Positions 49,731-58,854 of a DNA stretch of 64,000 bases are shown here, one piece after another. Position numbers and translations under genes: made by a program. The DNA lies in assembly GCA_002298165.1 (NCBI GenBank), contig DBMI01000041.1:1-64000 (forward strand), written 5' to 3'. The first letter of the stretch is position 1. Each line of letters opens with the position of its first letter. Source of the DNA: Desulfarculales bacterium UBA702. GTDB taxonomy: Bacteria > Desulfobacterota > Syntrophobacteria > Syntrophobacterales > Syntrophobacteraceae. The notes beneath the pieces were generated by a model. The model was not told the DNA's origin and did not search any database. It worked only from the letters and a program-made list of their open reading frames with translations.

Positions 49731-50615
49731 ATGAGAGTGGGTTTTATCGGCCTTGGGCACATGGGGAGCGGCATGGCGGAAAACCTGACGGCAGCCGGAC
49801 ACGAAGTAACTGTCTATAATCGTACGCCCGGCAAGATGCAGCCCCTGGTGGAGAGGGGCGCAAGGGCCGCCGAGAGCATAGCGGATGCCTGCTTGGGAGA
49901 TGCCGTAATTACGATGCTGGCGGACGATGCAGCCGTTGAAAGAGTCTCGTTTGGAAATGGCGGAATAATCGAAAGCCTCGGCAGGGGCGCAATTCACATA
50001 TCCATGAGCACGATCAGTGTCGATCTATCGGAAAAGCTCACGGCAGCTCATGCGAACGCCGGTCAGCGATTCGTCAGCGCGCCGGTTTTCGGGAGGCCGG
50101 ATGCAGCGGCGGCGGCCAAGCTGTTTATAGTCGCAGGCGGCACGCTGGATGACCTGGCCGCATGCGAGCCTCTTTTTGAAGCAATGGGGCAGAAAACCTT
50201 CCGGGTTAGCGATCGTCCCCCGGATGCAAACCTGATAAAGCTCAGCGGGAATTTCCTGATTGCCTCGGTAATAGAGTCGCTTGGCGAGGCCGTTGCTCTG
50301 GTCGGCAAGGCAGGAATTGACAAAATGAAATACTTAGATCTTCTTACATCGACTCTTTTCAATGCGCCGGTTTATAAGACCTACGGCGGATTGATAGTCG
50401 ATCAAAAATTCGACACCGGCGGATTTTCCGCCCCCCTTGGCCTCAAGGATATCCGCCTGGCACTTTCAGCAGCCGAAAAGCTTCGCGTGCCTATGCCTCT
50501 GGCGAGCCTTCTGCGCGACCGGCTTATCACCCTTATCGCAACCGGCGGGGAAGCCCTGGATTGGACTGCAATCGCCCTTCTCGCGGCAAAAGATGCCGGC
50601 GAGGTGAGCAGATGA
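49731..50615 (+). CDS. Beta-hydroxyacid dehydrogenase (3-HIBADH/GLYR family)
   Basis: A 294-residue NAD(P)-dependent oxidoreductase. It begins with VGFIGLGHMGSGMAENL (Rossmann loop), then YNRTPGK, the substrate motif SAPVFGRPDAA and the catalytic Lys in NLIKLSGNFL, followed by GLKDIRLAL. Family members reduce small beta-hydroxy or semialdehyde acids such as succinic or methylmalonic semialdehyde. GGAGGATGAAAA precedes the ATG. Preferred substrate is not evident. Confidence 0.9.
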   Translation: MRVGFIGLGHMGSGMAENLTAAGHEVTVYNRTPGKMQPLVERGARAAESIADACLGDAVITMLADDAAVERVSFGNGGIIESLGRGAIHISMSTISVDLSEKLTAAHANAGQRFVSAPVFGRPDAAAAAKLFIVAGGTLDDLAACEPLFEAMGQKTFRVSDRPPDANLIKLSGNFLIASVIESLGEAVALVGKAGIDKMKYLDLLTSTLFNAPVYKTYGGLIVDQKFDTGGFSAPLGLKDIRLALSAAEKLRVPMPLASLLRDRLITLIATGGEALDWTAIALLAAKDAGEVSR

Positions 50616-50727
50616 GTTGCACACGGCCGCAAACGATGCTTTATAAGGCAGATACCATGCTGTTATAAGTTCATAAGACAGGCCATGCCGGTTTTCGGAT
50701 TAGCGCTGTTCCAGGAGGCAGCCGACT

Positions 50728-51927
50728 ATGGTGCTCTCATTTATAAATGCATTGCGCCGGGAGGAGATTCCCGTAAGCGTGCGCCAGGTTCTGGAATTCC
50801 ACGGAGCGCTGCGGGAGGGGCTTGCGCCCGACATAGACCATCTTTTTCTACTTACCCGGCTGATTTTCATAAAACGGGTGGAGCACTACGATACTTTCGA
50901 GCGCGTTTTTGCATCTTTTTTCATGGGAAAGGATTTTCGGAAAATTTCGACCGACTGGGAGGATGCACTTTCTTCAAAACCATTCGAACAGTGGCTGCGC
51001 GAAGAAATTGAAAAGGGTACCCTCACAGTTGACGAGCTTCGTGAATTTGGAACGGACGAGTTGCTGCGGCGATTTTGGGAAACAATTGCCAAACAGCAGG
51101 ACCGGCACCGGCACGGGCGCACCTGGATCGGTACCTCCGGCACTTCCCCTTTCGGCCATGGAGGACGTGATGGAGGAGGTATAAGGGTCCACGGCAAGAG
51201 CATCCACGGAACCGCCCAGAAGGTGATCTCCGGCAGAAATTATTTGAATTACAGCTCAAAATCCTCAATAGCACACGATAATTTGCATCAGGTGCTTGCA
51301 TCTCTCAGGAACTTCCAGCTCGCCGGGCCGGAAACTGAACTCGATATTGACGAGACGATCTCCCGTACCGCAAAAAACGGCGGCGAAATAGATCTCGTGT
51401 TCACCAGGGAAAGGCGAGACAGGCTGAAGCTGATAGTTTTGCTGGATAACGGCGGGTACTCGATGGAGCCTTACATCGATCTTGTGAAAGCAGTTTTCGG
51501 AAAGATCCGCGACCAGTTTAAAGAACTTAAGTATTTCTATTTTCACAATTGCATCTACGGGACCGTTTACAGTGACCAGCCAAGGACCCGCCCCGTGCAT
51601 TGGGAAAACTTTATTGGGCGAGGGCGCGACACCAGGCTAATCATAATAGGGGATGCCAATATGGCCCCCGCCGAGTTGATGGCCGCGAGCGGTTCCCTCT
51701 ACTTTGTCAGCGAGGAGCGCAAATCGGGACGGGAGTGGCTAAAGGAGCTGAGGACTGCCTTTCCGGCGAGCATTTGGCTGAATCCGATTCCAAAGGAGCG
51801 CTGGGCCGGGGAAAGCATCAGTATCGACCGTATCGGGCGCATCTTCCCGATGGAAGATCTCACACTCTCCGGTATCAAAAACGCCGTTGACAGATTGAAC
51901 ATTCAGGGGCAGACGGTGAGGGCGTAA
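50728..51927 (+). CDS. CoxE-like VWA-domain protein
   Basis: 399 residues of the CoxE/VWA group. An N-terminal helical domain (FINALRREEIPVSVRQVLEFHGAL) and a Gly/Arg-rich linker (about 130-160) lead to a VWA domain (about 230-390). Its MIDAS first strand reads LDNGGYSM instead of the usual DxSxS, so the metal site lacks the first Ser. CoxE proteins work with MoxR-type AAA ATPases in metal-cofactor insertion; none is adjacent here. AGGAGG precedes the ATG. Confidence 0.8.
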   Translation: MVLSFINALRREEIPVSVRQVLEFHGALREGLAPDIDHLFLLTRLIFIKRVEHYDTFERVFASFFMGKDFRKISTDWEDALSSKPFEQWLREEIEKGTLTVDELREFGTDELLRRFWETIAKQQDRHRHGRTWIGTSGTSPFGHGGRDGGGIRVHGKSIHGTAQKVISGRNYLNYSSKSSIAHDNLHQVLASLRNFQLAGPETELDIDETISRTAKNGGEIDLVFTRERRDRLKLIVLLDNGGYSMEPYIDLVKAVFGKIRDQFKELKYFYFHNCIYGTVYSDQPRTRPVHWENFIGRGRDTRLIIIGDANMAPAELMAASGSLYFVSEERKSGREWLKELRTAFPASIWLNPIPKERWAGESISIDRIGRIFPMEDLTLSGIKNAVDRLNIQGQTVRA

Positions 51928-51930
51928 GGC

Positions 51931-51951
51931 GGTTGCGGGTTGCGGGTTGCG
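51931..51951. repeat. Three-copy heptanucleotide repeat GGTTGCG
   Basis: GGTTGCG is repeated three times directly after the VWA gene. It is a short microsatellite prone to slippage; no coding role. Confidence 0.7.
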
Positions 51952-52115
51952 GGTGCAAGGTGCGTGAGCCCGCGACGAAATTTCCTCGCGTGATTACGCG
52001 TTCTCTGTTGTGGCATGGTCTCCCGACCCTGCCACCAACGCTGACCGAAGGTCTCCTATGGGTTCATGATCAAACTCGGAGAACTTCGGGTCGGGCACAT
52101 GACGCAGTCAGGACG

Positions 52116-52333
52116 GGCTGTTGCCCAAACAAGTTGCGATACAAATTCCCCTAGCTAATTTGTAGGGTGCTGGATGCGGATTCCCCCTCCCTTTGATGGG
52201 AGGGGGCCAGGGGGAGGGTGACAAAAAGATCTAAGGATTTCAACCCCCTCCCCCAGCCCCTCCCACCAGTGGAGGGGAGTTTCCCTCCAATTTCGGCCTA
52301 TTATTTTTCCATTCGGGTTTTAGGCAACAGTCC
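52116..52333. mobile_element. MITE-like element, copy B (218 bp)
   Basis: Same family as 11607-11726. The left end GGCTGTTGCCCAAACA and the right end (complement of GGACTGTTGCCTAAAACC) are inverted repeats. Interior blocks CCCTCCCTTTGATGGGAGGG, GGAGTTT..CTCCAA and GGCC.ATTATTTT match copy A, with about 100 extra bases that include CCCCTCCC-type palindromes. No transposase is encoded; movement would need one acting from elsewhere. Confidence 0.65.
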
Positions 52334-52431
52334 GAGGAGACCGCGCCATAACCTGGTGGCGCTATAGCCGGGGTTGCACATAATCGCAGGCGGAACCAGC
52401 AAAGCCGCTTTTAACTCGCAACCCGCAAAGC

Positions 52432-53133
52432 CTAGCTCTTCTCCAAGTCCTTAAGCGATTCGACAACGAGCACCGTGGTTCCTGACTCGGCCCATTGGAA
52501 AAGGGATTCGGCTTTTTCGACCGGCAGAATAACGCAGCCATGTGAGCATCGCGCGCCAAAGACATTTCCGGCGTGTATATAGACGGTTTCATAGATTCGC
52601 AGCGAAAATGGCATCCAGGCGGGCTTGCCGAATTCATTTGGGTAGGAGCGCGAAACGTGTTCGGGATCCTTTTCCTGGACGCGGTAGAAGCCTGGTTTGG
52701 TGTCCTGCCCCATGTTGCCGATGCAGGCCTGGCTGTCGCCTGCCAGGGCACCGGATTCATACCACCCGATAAAAGGAATGTCTTTGACCACCAGGATAAA
52801 TTTAGGTGAACGATTGGCGGTTCCGAGCCTCAGCGGCAGCGGGGTCCAATCCCTGAATGCCTGAAAATCGTTGGGGACCTTCAGCCTGCGGCTTTCCCTG
52901 ATGTCCTCCCGAATATAGTACTGCTCTTTGGTGTTGAGGCGAGAGAGGATTTCGCGGCAGGTATTCACGTCGAGATCCGGGTTAGTTCTCTCGATCTGGA
53001 GTAATTCATCTTCCGATATGACACGCTCGGTGAATGATGGATATGAATCGTAAGGCCCGGCAAAAAGAAGGCCGGCAGTGCCGGCGATCCAAAGCAGGGC
53101 TAAGCACAAACCTGTTTTGAGGGATAATTTCAT
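52432..53133 (-). CDS. L,D-transpeptidase (YkuD domain)
   Basis: 233 residues with an N-terminal signal peptide (LCLALLWIAGTAGLLFAG). The YkuD domain has FILVVKDIPFIGWY, PGFYRV and the catalytic motif HAGNVFGARCSHGCVILP with the nucleophile Cys in SHGC. It makes meso-DAP 3-3 cross-links in peptidoglycan or attaches lipoproteins. The short helical segment (residues 30-80) before the domain has the form of a peptidoglycan-binding region. GGAATC precedes the ATG. Confidence 0.9.
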   Translation of the reverse strand: MKLSLKTGLCLALLWIAGTAGLLFAGPYDSYPSFTERVISEDELLQIERTNPDLDVNTCREILSRLNTKEQYYIREDIRESRRLKVPNDFQAFRDWTPLPLRLGTANRSPKFILVVKDIPFIGWYESGALAGDSQACIGNMGQDTKPGFYRVQEKDPEHVSRSYPNEFGKPAWMPFSLRIYETVYIHAGNVFGARCSHGCVILPVEKAESLFQWAESGTTVLVVESLKDLEKS

Positions 53134-53172
53134 GATTCCAATCTAGTGCCGCGAAGTTGCTTATGAAGTAAC

Positions 53173-53209
53173 GAAACCCAACACTCCAGCGCCGGGGGTG
53201 TTGGGTTTC
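53173..53209 (-). terminator. Strong inverted repeat/terminator downstream of the LUD gene
   Basis: GAAACCCAACAC (53173-53184) pairs perfectly with GTGTTGGGTTTC (53198-53209), a 12-bp stem with a 13-base loop. The minus-strand side is followed by a moderately T-rich stretch, so it likely ends the LUD-gene transcript before the L,D-transpeptidase gene. Palindromes of this sequence are common dispersed elements in bacteria. Confidence 0.65.
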
Positions 53210-53323
53210 ACTCTTTCCTGATTAATTATTTGGCAGCGTTAGCCCCATTCGCCGCTCAGCCCGGTCTACGCTTTGCCACAATTCAATTTGGGGCAAACAG
53301 CCAATCCATTGCGCCCTAAACCA

Positions 53324-53977
53324 CTAGAGCCCGAATTCCCCTTTTATCAGCACGATCTTGATTCGACCCTTGGGGTAGGACTTCTCGGTGATCGTCCAGG
53401 TATTGCAGATGCGGTCGGGGCTGCGGCATTCCTCGCAGAATCCGGTCTTGACGCATGGAGTTTTTTTGTCGAGCCGCATGGAGTTGGTCGGGGCCGAGTA
53501 GCTCTTAATCCTTAGCATGGCATCTTCGATATCGGGGACGATTTTATTTGTTCCAACGAGGATTACCACATTCCTGGGACCGAATCCGATTGCGCCCGTC
53601 CTGTTGCCGGTCATATCGAGGTTCACGAGCTTCCCGGTTTCGGTCACCGCATTTGTACCGGTAACGAAAAAGTCGACCAGCAGGGAGCGCCGCCTGCGTT
53701 CGTACATTTCTGCCGCTGGGACCCCTTTTTCGAAGGTATCCAGTATCTCGACTCCGGGATATCTCCTGAGCGCCTCATAGACACCGGTTTGCACAACCGT
53801 CATGGATCCTCCCCATGATAGACTGTGGGCATCGGTTTTGGGCAGGATCTCTTCCAAAACTATCCTTTTGGCCGCCGGTGCATCTTCCGCGATGTACACT
53901 TCAAAGTTGTTGGATTCCAGGATTTCCTTCAGGCTTTCAAGGCGAAGGGACCAGAAGTTTTCGATTGGCTTGTCCAT
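53324..53977 (-). CDS. LUD-domain protein (LutC-like)
   Basis: A 217-residue protein with the LUD (DUF162) fold: SLSWGGSMTVVQTGVYEAL, VDFFVTGTNAVTETGKLVNLDMTGNRTGAIGFGPRNVVILVGTNKIV. A C-terminal Cys motif (CVKTGFCEECRSPDRIC) is unusual for LutC and may bind iron-sulfur or zinc. LutC works with LutAB in lactate oxidation, but none of those genes is nearby. The ATG follows GGGGGTG. Confidence 0.85.
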   Translation of the reverse strand: MDKPIENFWSLRLESLKEILESNNFEVYIAEDAPAAKRIVLEEILPKTDAHSLSWGGSMTVVQTGVYEALRRYPGVEILDTFEKGVPAAEMYERRRRSLLVDFFVTGTNAVTETGKLVNLDMTGNRTGAIGFGPRNVVILVGTNKIVPDIEDAMLRIKSYSAPTNSMRLDKKTPCVKTGFCEECRSPDRICNTWTITEKSYPKGRIKIVLIKGEFGL

Positions 53978-54015
53978 TTTTTACACCCCCGTACATTAAT
54001 TAAAACAACAGCAGC

Positions 54016-54477
54016 TCACGGATTCGACATCTTCATGAGCAGCTTTCTATGTTCCATCTCCTGCTCCCGAATAAGCGCAAGGGTCGAAAGAGCCTCAGCA
54101 TCGGTAACCAGCGAAGCAATGAATTCATAGAAAAGAATCGAGTCCTCCTCGAAATCCACCGCAGCCTTGAGGATTTCTTTTTCATCACTGATGGAGCCGG
54201 CCTCAAGCTCATCGAGCGAAAAGGCATGCCTTCCCATAGCGGCCCGCAGGGCGGTCCCGCTAGCTCCGGAAATAATATCGCGGCCTTTTCTGTTAGCGCA
54301 CAGCCGAGCCTTGAGTTCCTGAAACTTCTGCCGGTGCATGACCTCCTGATCGGCCAGCCAGCCGAGAAGATCTTTTAACTCACCTCGGACCACCCTGCCA
54401 AGGGCGCTCCTGTAATAATTTTCGCCATTCACTTCCACCTGGATCGCCAGATCGAAAATCTCGGAAGCCGTAAACAT
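54016..54477 (-). CDS. Ferritin-like (rubrerythrin-type) diiron-domain protein
   Basis: 153 residues with a four-helix ferritin-like fold. The metal-ligand pattern is partly present: QVEVNGENYYRSAL in helix 1, DQEVMHRQKF (ExxH) in helix 2, FEEDSILFYEFI in helix 3 and REQEMEHRKLL (ExxH) in helix 4. There is no rubredoxin domain. It could remove peroxide or store iron. AAGGAATACTA precedes the ATG. It sits upstream of and in line with the LUD gene, 38 bases apart, so they may be co-transcribed. Confidence 0.8.
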   Translation of the reverse strand: MFTASEIFDLAIQVEVNGENYYRSALGRVVRGELKDLLGWLADQEVMHRQKFQELKARLCANRKGRDIISGASGTALRAAMGRHAFSLDELEAGSISDEKEILKAAVDFEEDSILFYEFIASLVTDAEALSTLALIREQEMEHRKLLMKMSNP

Positions 54478-54822
54478 TAGTATTCCTTATTCAGCCGCGG
54501 GAATTGCTCAGGGTCGGCTTTTCAGCACGCCATTTCGAGTCTTGGCGACCCGGAGATCCATCATCCGCCTCTGATACCACTTAGCGTTCGAGATCAGCAT
54601 TTGCAAATGTTCGAGTTCAAGCCCAGCAGGCTTTCTATTTAATAAATAACATGAAAGAACGCCTGCAAAGGGCTAGATTACATCTGGACCGTAACCTGGT
54701 ATGAGCAGGTATTAGAATCCGGCAGCCGGCACGGGAACGATCCGGATTTGCAATTCTAATTTATGCAGCCCGTCGCTGTATAGAACTTATTAACAGGCGG
54801 TCCGGGTATTATCTGCTTGGCC
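54478..54822. other. Intergenic region, no gene
   Basis: About 345 bases between the ferritin-like and MucR genes. I see no gene, hairpin or clear promoter in it. Confidence 0.5.
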
Positions 54823-55317
54823 TTACATCCTGGATGGGACCGGATGTGAAGAGGATCTGGAGGCTTTACGTTTTCTATCTTCCTGGAATTTGACCAGATT
54901 TTCGGGCAAACCACGCTTTTTTGCGGCGCGGCTTCTAATGCGGGACAGCGATTTGGCCGAAAGAGACTGCCTCATCGTAAATCCCCATTTCTTCTTGTAG
55001 TCGCGGGGAGTAAGTCCATGTGAACTAAGATGTTTCTTTGTCAGCTGCTTCATTTCTATACCGCACTCGATGCATATTATTTTATTCTCGCGAATTGAAT
55101 CCTTAGGATCCAGGAACTCGGGTTTTTTAGCCGCTGGTTTCTCAGCCATCATCATCTCAGGCTCCAGCAATTCGCCTCGATCTTCGAGATGTTGCATCCG
55201 CCGCAAAACAAGAAATGTATTGGTAAGAATCTGTTCGATCTCATCAGGGGAAATCCTACCGACAGACGCCCTTGCCTTTACAATGGCGGCGGCAATTTCA
55301 AGCAGTCTCTTTGCCAT
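54823..55317 (-). CDS. Ros/MucR-family zinc-finger regulator
   Basis: 164 residues. The MucR domain (about 75-135) has the zinc ligands in CIECGIEMKQLTKKHLSSHGLT, followed by PRDYKKKWGF, the family signature, and a basic C-terminal tail. MucR proteins bind AT-rich DNA as histone-like regulators of virulence, motility or polysaccharides. A helical N domain probably oligomerises. GGAGCGTGGAAG precedes the ATG. The AT-rich DNA upstream (55318-55859) may be its own target. Confidence 0.9.
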   Translation of the reverse strand: MAKRLLEIAAAIVKARASVGRISPDEIEQILTNTFLVLRRMQHLEDRGELLEPEMMMAEKPAAKKPEFLDPKDSIRENKIICIECGIEMKQLTKKHLSSHGLTPRDYKKKWGFTMRQSLSAKSLSRIRSRAAKKRGLPENLVKFQEDRKRKASRSSSHPVPSRM

Positions 55318-55859
55318 CTTCCACGCTCCTTTGAATGAGAACTGAGAATACAGGAATAGAAAATTCGTCTACCAAATGCGCCATATGTGGTACTGGAAGT
55401 ACAATCACAAATCAGGCTGGAAGATTTACAACATTTAAGGTCTGTCATGACGGATGCTGAATATAAAGATAAAAGCGTTTCTGATGCAAGTAAAAATAGA
55501 AGTTTACTGATGCTTTTATTATATTTTTGATAGATTTCATGTGAAGGTGTTCATTGCGGGAAATTTGGAATGAAAATTTGGCTTTTGATCAGTGTCATAA
55601 TGTTTCACGGAGATAAGTTCTTCTGCCCGAACAAATTTTCATTCTGGATGTGTTTTTCATGCTGAGAATTTGGAATTATAAATCTGCTACAGGAATGCGA
55701 GCCCCAAATGATTTTCTTATGCCATCGCGGGTAAAAAGATGACTACAGCCTGGCAATACATTTAGGGCAGACTTTTCAGCCTGCCCCACGTGCCGATCCA
55801 TAATTTCTTTATCTGATCGGGTTCAAATTGGATTAGCGAAACCGATGAACGATGTCCGC
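55318..55859. other. AT-rich intergenic region
   Basis: About 540 bases, clearly richer in A and T than its neighbours, without a gene. A hairpin GGGCAG/CTGCCC (55765-55786) lies downstream of the DUF6178 gene on the minus strand; it is terminator-like but has only a weak T tract. The AT-rich part next to mucR would suit autoregulation or silencing. Confidence 0.5.
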
Positions 55860-57557
55860 CTATTCGCTTCCCTCGAACATTAAGAATCTTACCATTTGGG
55901 GCTCCGGCTGGTTTAGAGCAGAGAATGGCCGCATCTCACCTTCATAATCGCGCAGGACTGGGGTGAGGTATTCCGCCGCCTGCTCTCTTTTTTGAGGATC
56001 GGCAATTACCCGATGTACCCATTCCATCACCGCCCTGTCGATATCGGCTTGCTGGAGAAGAGGAAAAATTGAATCCCATTTGGAAGCGGGCAATGGTTCC
56101 GGGACCTGTTTTCCGCTGTAGAGGAACCGTGCCGCGGCAGTAAGGACAAGGACTCCCACGGTAATATCTTCGACAGACCTTATCTGGCCCTGTGTCCAGA
56201 GTCGAGGCTGAATGTCTCTCGGCTCTACCCCTAGCGCAGTGTAGAGGAGTCCTGCCGCTGTAATGACATCGATTAGCCGAGTAGCGGCGGCAAGGTCCCG
56301 CGGCGAGCGGAAAAAATCCTCTACGGGAGGGGATTCCAGTTCATCTCCGGGATGGCGTCTTAACAGTTTGGGGGTCCTTGCCAGCAGCAATTCGGCGGCT
56401 TCAAACCATTCCTCATCAAGACACCTTATTCCGGAAGGGCATTGCCCGATCCAGCCCGATTTTACGAGCGCCCGCAGCCGTCCAGTGACTTTAGCGATTT
56501 CGGAGTGTGCAATCCTGAACAGGTGTTCGGCGTAAAAATTCTCGATTGCTTTTTTAGCCTCTTTATAATCGCCGCCCGAGACGATTTCGAGGCCAAGGTT
56601 GACGTAAGCCGCAGCTTTCTCGACCGCCCGGCGCAGTGCCTCACCGGAATCGGTCGAAACCTGGTCGGCAACTACAACCTTGCTCGAAAGCGATGCCAGC
56701 TCGAATTGCAGCATCTCGATAATATCGCTTCCGTCCAATTCGCCAAGTACCCTGCCCAGCAGGTCGGAGTCTGGAACCAACGCCAGCGCGAACGAAGGTG
56801 GGCTCTGCTCTCGCGGTTCCGGATGGGCTGGCAGCTTTCCAGTCAATTCCCCCGGTTTTATATTGCGGTAAATTTCCAGCGAATCGTAGTAGTCAGGGAT
56901 GGCCTTTTCGGAAAGTCGCGCATGGTGGAACCGGTAGGCCAACTCCTCGATTTCTATTGTAGGAGCGGAAAGAACATGGTTCATCAGTTCTTTGTAAAAA
57001 GTGTAGTTCGCTTGGAGAATGAGAGTGAGAACGTGCAGAATCAGCTCGTCATATTGGGGATATCGCGATTCCCAGAAGAAGTGGTCATCTAGCGTTCTCT
57101 CGGGAAGACTTTGCCTTGATTCCACAAGATCGATATCCTCTGGAGCGACCTCCACAGTGATCCATTTTTTGAAAATCGATATGAGCAATTCGAAATCGGC
57201 ATGATAGATCCATTCGAGAAGCTTCGGATCGCTTGCCCTGGACAGCCGGTCAAGCCAGCTGAGCGCCTTGGCCGGCTCTATTTCATCTTTCTTCCACCAC
57301 TCGAGATCGAAAAGATGGTCCACCTGCTCGCGTGTGGCGAGTGTGAGTAATGGCAAAGAATCGTCAGGCCCGATTTCCTGCAGCGTAAAGAAAAAATCGG
57401 CCGCATCCATAGCGGCCACGACAGCTTCGGCGTCGGAGCGCTCCACGATTACTTCCAGGCGTCTTTTGGCCGGCAGATGCATAAGCTCGCGTGCGAGTTG
57501 CACCGCTGGAAGCCTCACCAGCCTTTTTTCATTGAGATTCAGTATATCCGCAGACAT
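55860..57557 (-). CDS. DUF6178 family protein
   Basis: A 565-residue largely helical soluble protein with no signal peptide or membrane segment. Features include LARELMHLPAKRRLEVIVERSDAEAVVAAM at the start and DHFFWESRYPQYDELILHVLTLI in the middle. I believe it belongs to DUF6178, a family concentrated in deltaproteobacteria; no function is known. AAGGAATTTATTAG precedes the ATG. It diverges from the PfkB kinase. Confidence 0.65.
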   Translation of the reverse strand: MSADILNLNEKRLVRLPAVQLARELMHLPAKRRLEVIVERSDAEAVVAAMDAADFFFTLQEIGPDDSLPLLTLATREQVDHLFDLEWWKKDEIEPAKALSWLDRLSRASDPKLLEWIYHADFELLISIFKKWITVEVAPEDIDLVESRQSLPERTLDDHFFWESRYPQYDELILHVLTLILQANYTFYKELMNHVLSAPTIEIEELAYRFHHARLSEKAIPDYYDSLEIYRNIKPGELTGKLPAHPEPREQSPPSFALALVPDSDLLGRVLGELDGSDIIEMLQFELASLSSKVVVADQVSTDSGEALRRAVEKAAAYVNLGLEIVSGGDYKEAKKAIENFYAEHLFRIAHSEIAKVTGRLRALVKSGWIGQCPSGIRCLDEEWFEAAELLLARTPKLLRRHPGDELESPPVEDFFRSPRDLAAATRLIDVITAAGLLYTALGVEPRDIQPRLWTQGQIRSVEDITVGVLVLTAAARFLYSGKQVPEPLPASKWDSIFPLLQQADIDRAVMEWVHRVIADPQKREQAAEYLTPVLRDYEGEMRPFSALNQPEPQMVRFLMFEGSE

Positions 57558-57669
57558 CTAATAAATTCCTTTTTATTGCAAAAGATACTATATTCATCCC
57601 TGATTAAGCGGCTCCGCGTCCAATTACTCTAAACTCATACAGCGGTTGCCGCAAGGCAGGAGTGAGCAG

Positions 57670-58596
57670 ATGATATACACTGTTACACTGAATCCGGCGT
57701 TAGACAGAACAATCGAGATCGATAAGCTGGTCTGTGAAGATACCATCCGTATTATTAAAGAGACTTTTTATGCGGGTGGCAAGGGCATTGACGTTTCGCG
57801 GATGATAAAAGAATTCGGCGGGCGAACTGTTGCCCTGGGATACATTGGCGGTTTTGACGGATTGAAGCTCGAAGGGCTTTTGATAAATGCCGGGGTGGTG
57901 AGCGACTTTACTCGAATTGCTGGGGAAACCAGGACAAACATAATTATCATCGAGAATTCCTCGGGATGTGAGTACGTAGTCAGCGCCTCCGGCCCGGAGA
58001 TCAGCGCCTCGGAGGTAAGCTCGTTCTACCAGCACCTGCTCGGGTTGAGAGACATGGATTACCTCGTAGTAAGCGGGAGTCTGCCACGTGGAGCGACCCC
58101 CAATTTTTACGGCCAGATTATCCTGGCGGGGAAGAAAAACAAGGCATTCGTGCTTTTGGATACCGACGGCAAAACACTGAGGGAGTCGATCGAGTACCTC
58201 CCAACATGTATAAAGCCAAACCGATTCGAACTGTCGCGCCTGGTGGGCCGGGATCTCCAATCCGAAGCTGACCTTATTAGGGCATGCGATGAGGTACACG
58301 AAAAGGGTATCGAGATAGTACTGCTTTCGCGCGGCAAGGAAGGATTGATCCTTTCTCTTCGAGATCGAAAGCTGAGAGGCACGACGCCTCCGGTCGAAGT
58401 GGCAAGCACTGTCGGGGCGGGTGATTCCTCGATTGGCGGGTTTATCCTTGCACATTCTCGGGGCGAGAGCCTTGAAGATTGCCTGCGCCTTGCCTGCGCG
58501 GCCGGAGCAGCTACGGTTATGAGTCCAGGGACCGAATTGGGCAGCAGGGGTCAGGTTGAAAAGCTCCTCCCATTGGTAGAGATAACCGAACTTTAA
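57670..58596 (+). CDS. PfkB-family sugar kinase (1-phosphofructokinase type)
   Basis: 308 residues of the LacC/FruK/PfkB subgroup. It starts IYTVTLNPALDRTIE and has the AGGKGIDVSRMIKEFGG substrate loop, TRTNIIIIE, VVSGSLPRG, CIKPNRFEL and the catalytic Asp in VGAGDSSIGGF. It phosphorylates a hexose phosphate such as fructose 1-phosphate, tagatose 6-phosphate or fructose 6-phosphate. The start is placed at the ATG at 57670, next to a short ribosome site; the in-frame ATG at 57646 adds only eight unconserved residues. There is no PTS gene nearby, so fructose 6-phosphate is more likely than fructose 1-phosphate. Confidence 0.85.
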   Translation: MIYTVTLNPALDRTIEIDKLVCEDTIRIIKETFYAGGKGIDVSRMIKEFGGRTVALGYIGGFDGLKLEGLLINAGVVSDFTRIAGETRTNIIIIENSSGCEYVVSASGPEISASEVSSFYQHLLGLRDMDYLVVSGSLPRGATPNFYGQIILAGKKNKAFVLLDTDGKTLRESIEYLPTCIKPNRFELSRLVGRDLQSEADLIRACDEVHEKGIEIVLLSRGKEGLILSLRDRKLRGTTPPVEVASTVGAGDSSIGGFILAHSRGESLEDCLRLACAAGAATVMSPGTELGSRGQVEKLLPLVEITEL

Positions 58597-58854
58597 GACG
58601 GAATAGGTGTGGGCAGCATTTAGCAGGTTTTGTACAGCATAAATTCACGAACTTAACGGCCTTTTCCGATCTATGCATAATACGGCTTAAAAACTGACGG
58701 GAAGCCTTGATGCACCCGGTGAACGGCGGACTTATCTTGAGTATACATTTTCCAACCCTGATCGGTTTGCGGGCTGAAATCGCGCGCCGGCATGCCTGAA
58801 CCGGAATGGATTTGCCTGAGGGCAGTTGGTAACAGATCAAATGGAGGAGTGGTC

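Noticed and set aside
49674..49997. Minus-strand frame opposite the beta-hydroxyacid dehydrogenase start
   Set aside because: Antisense shadow of a clear Rossmann protein.
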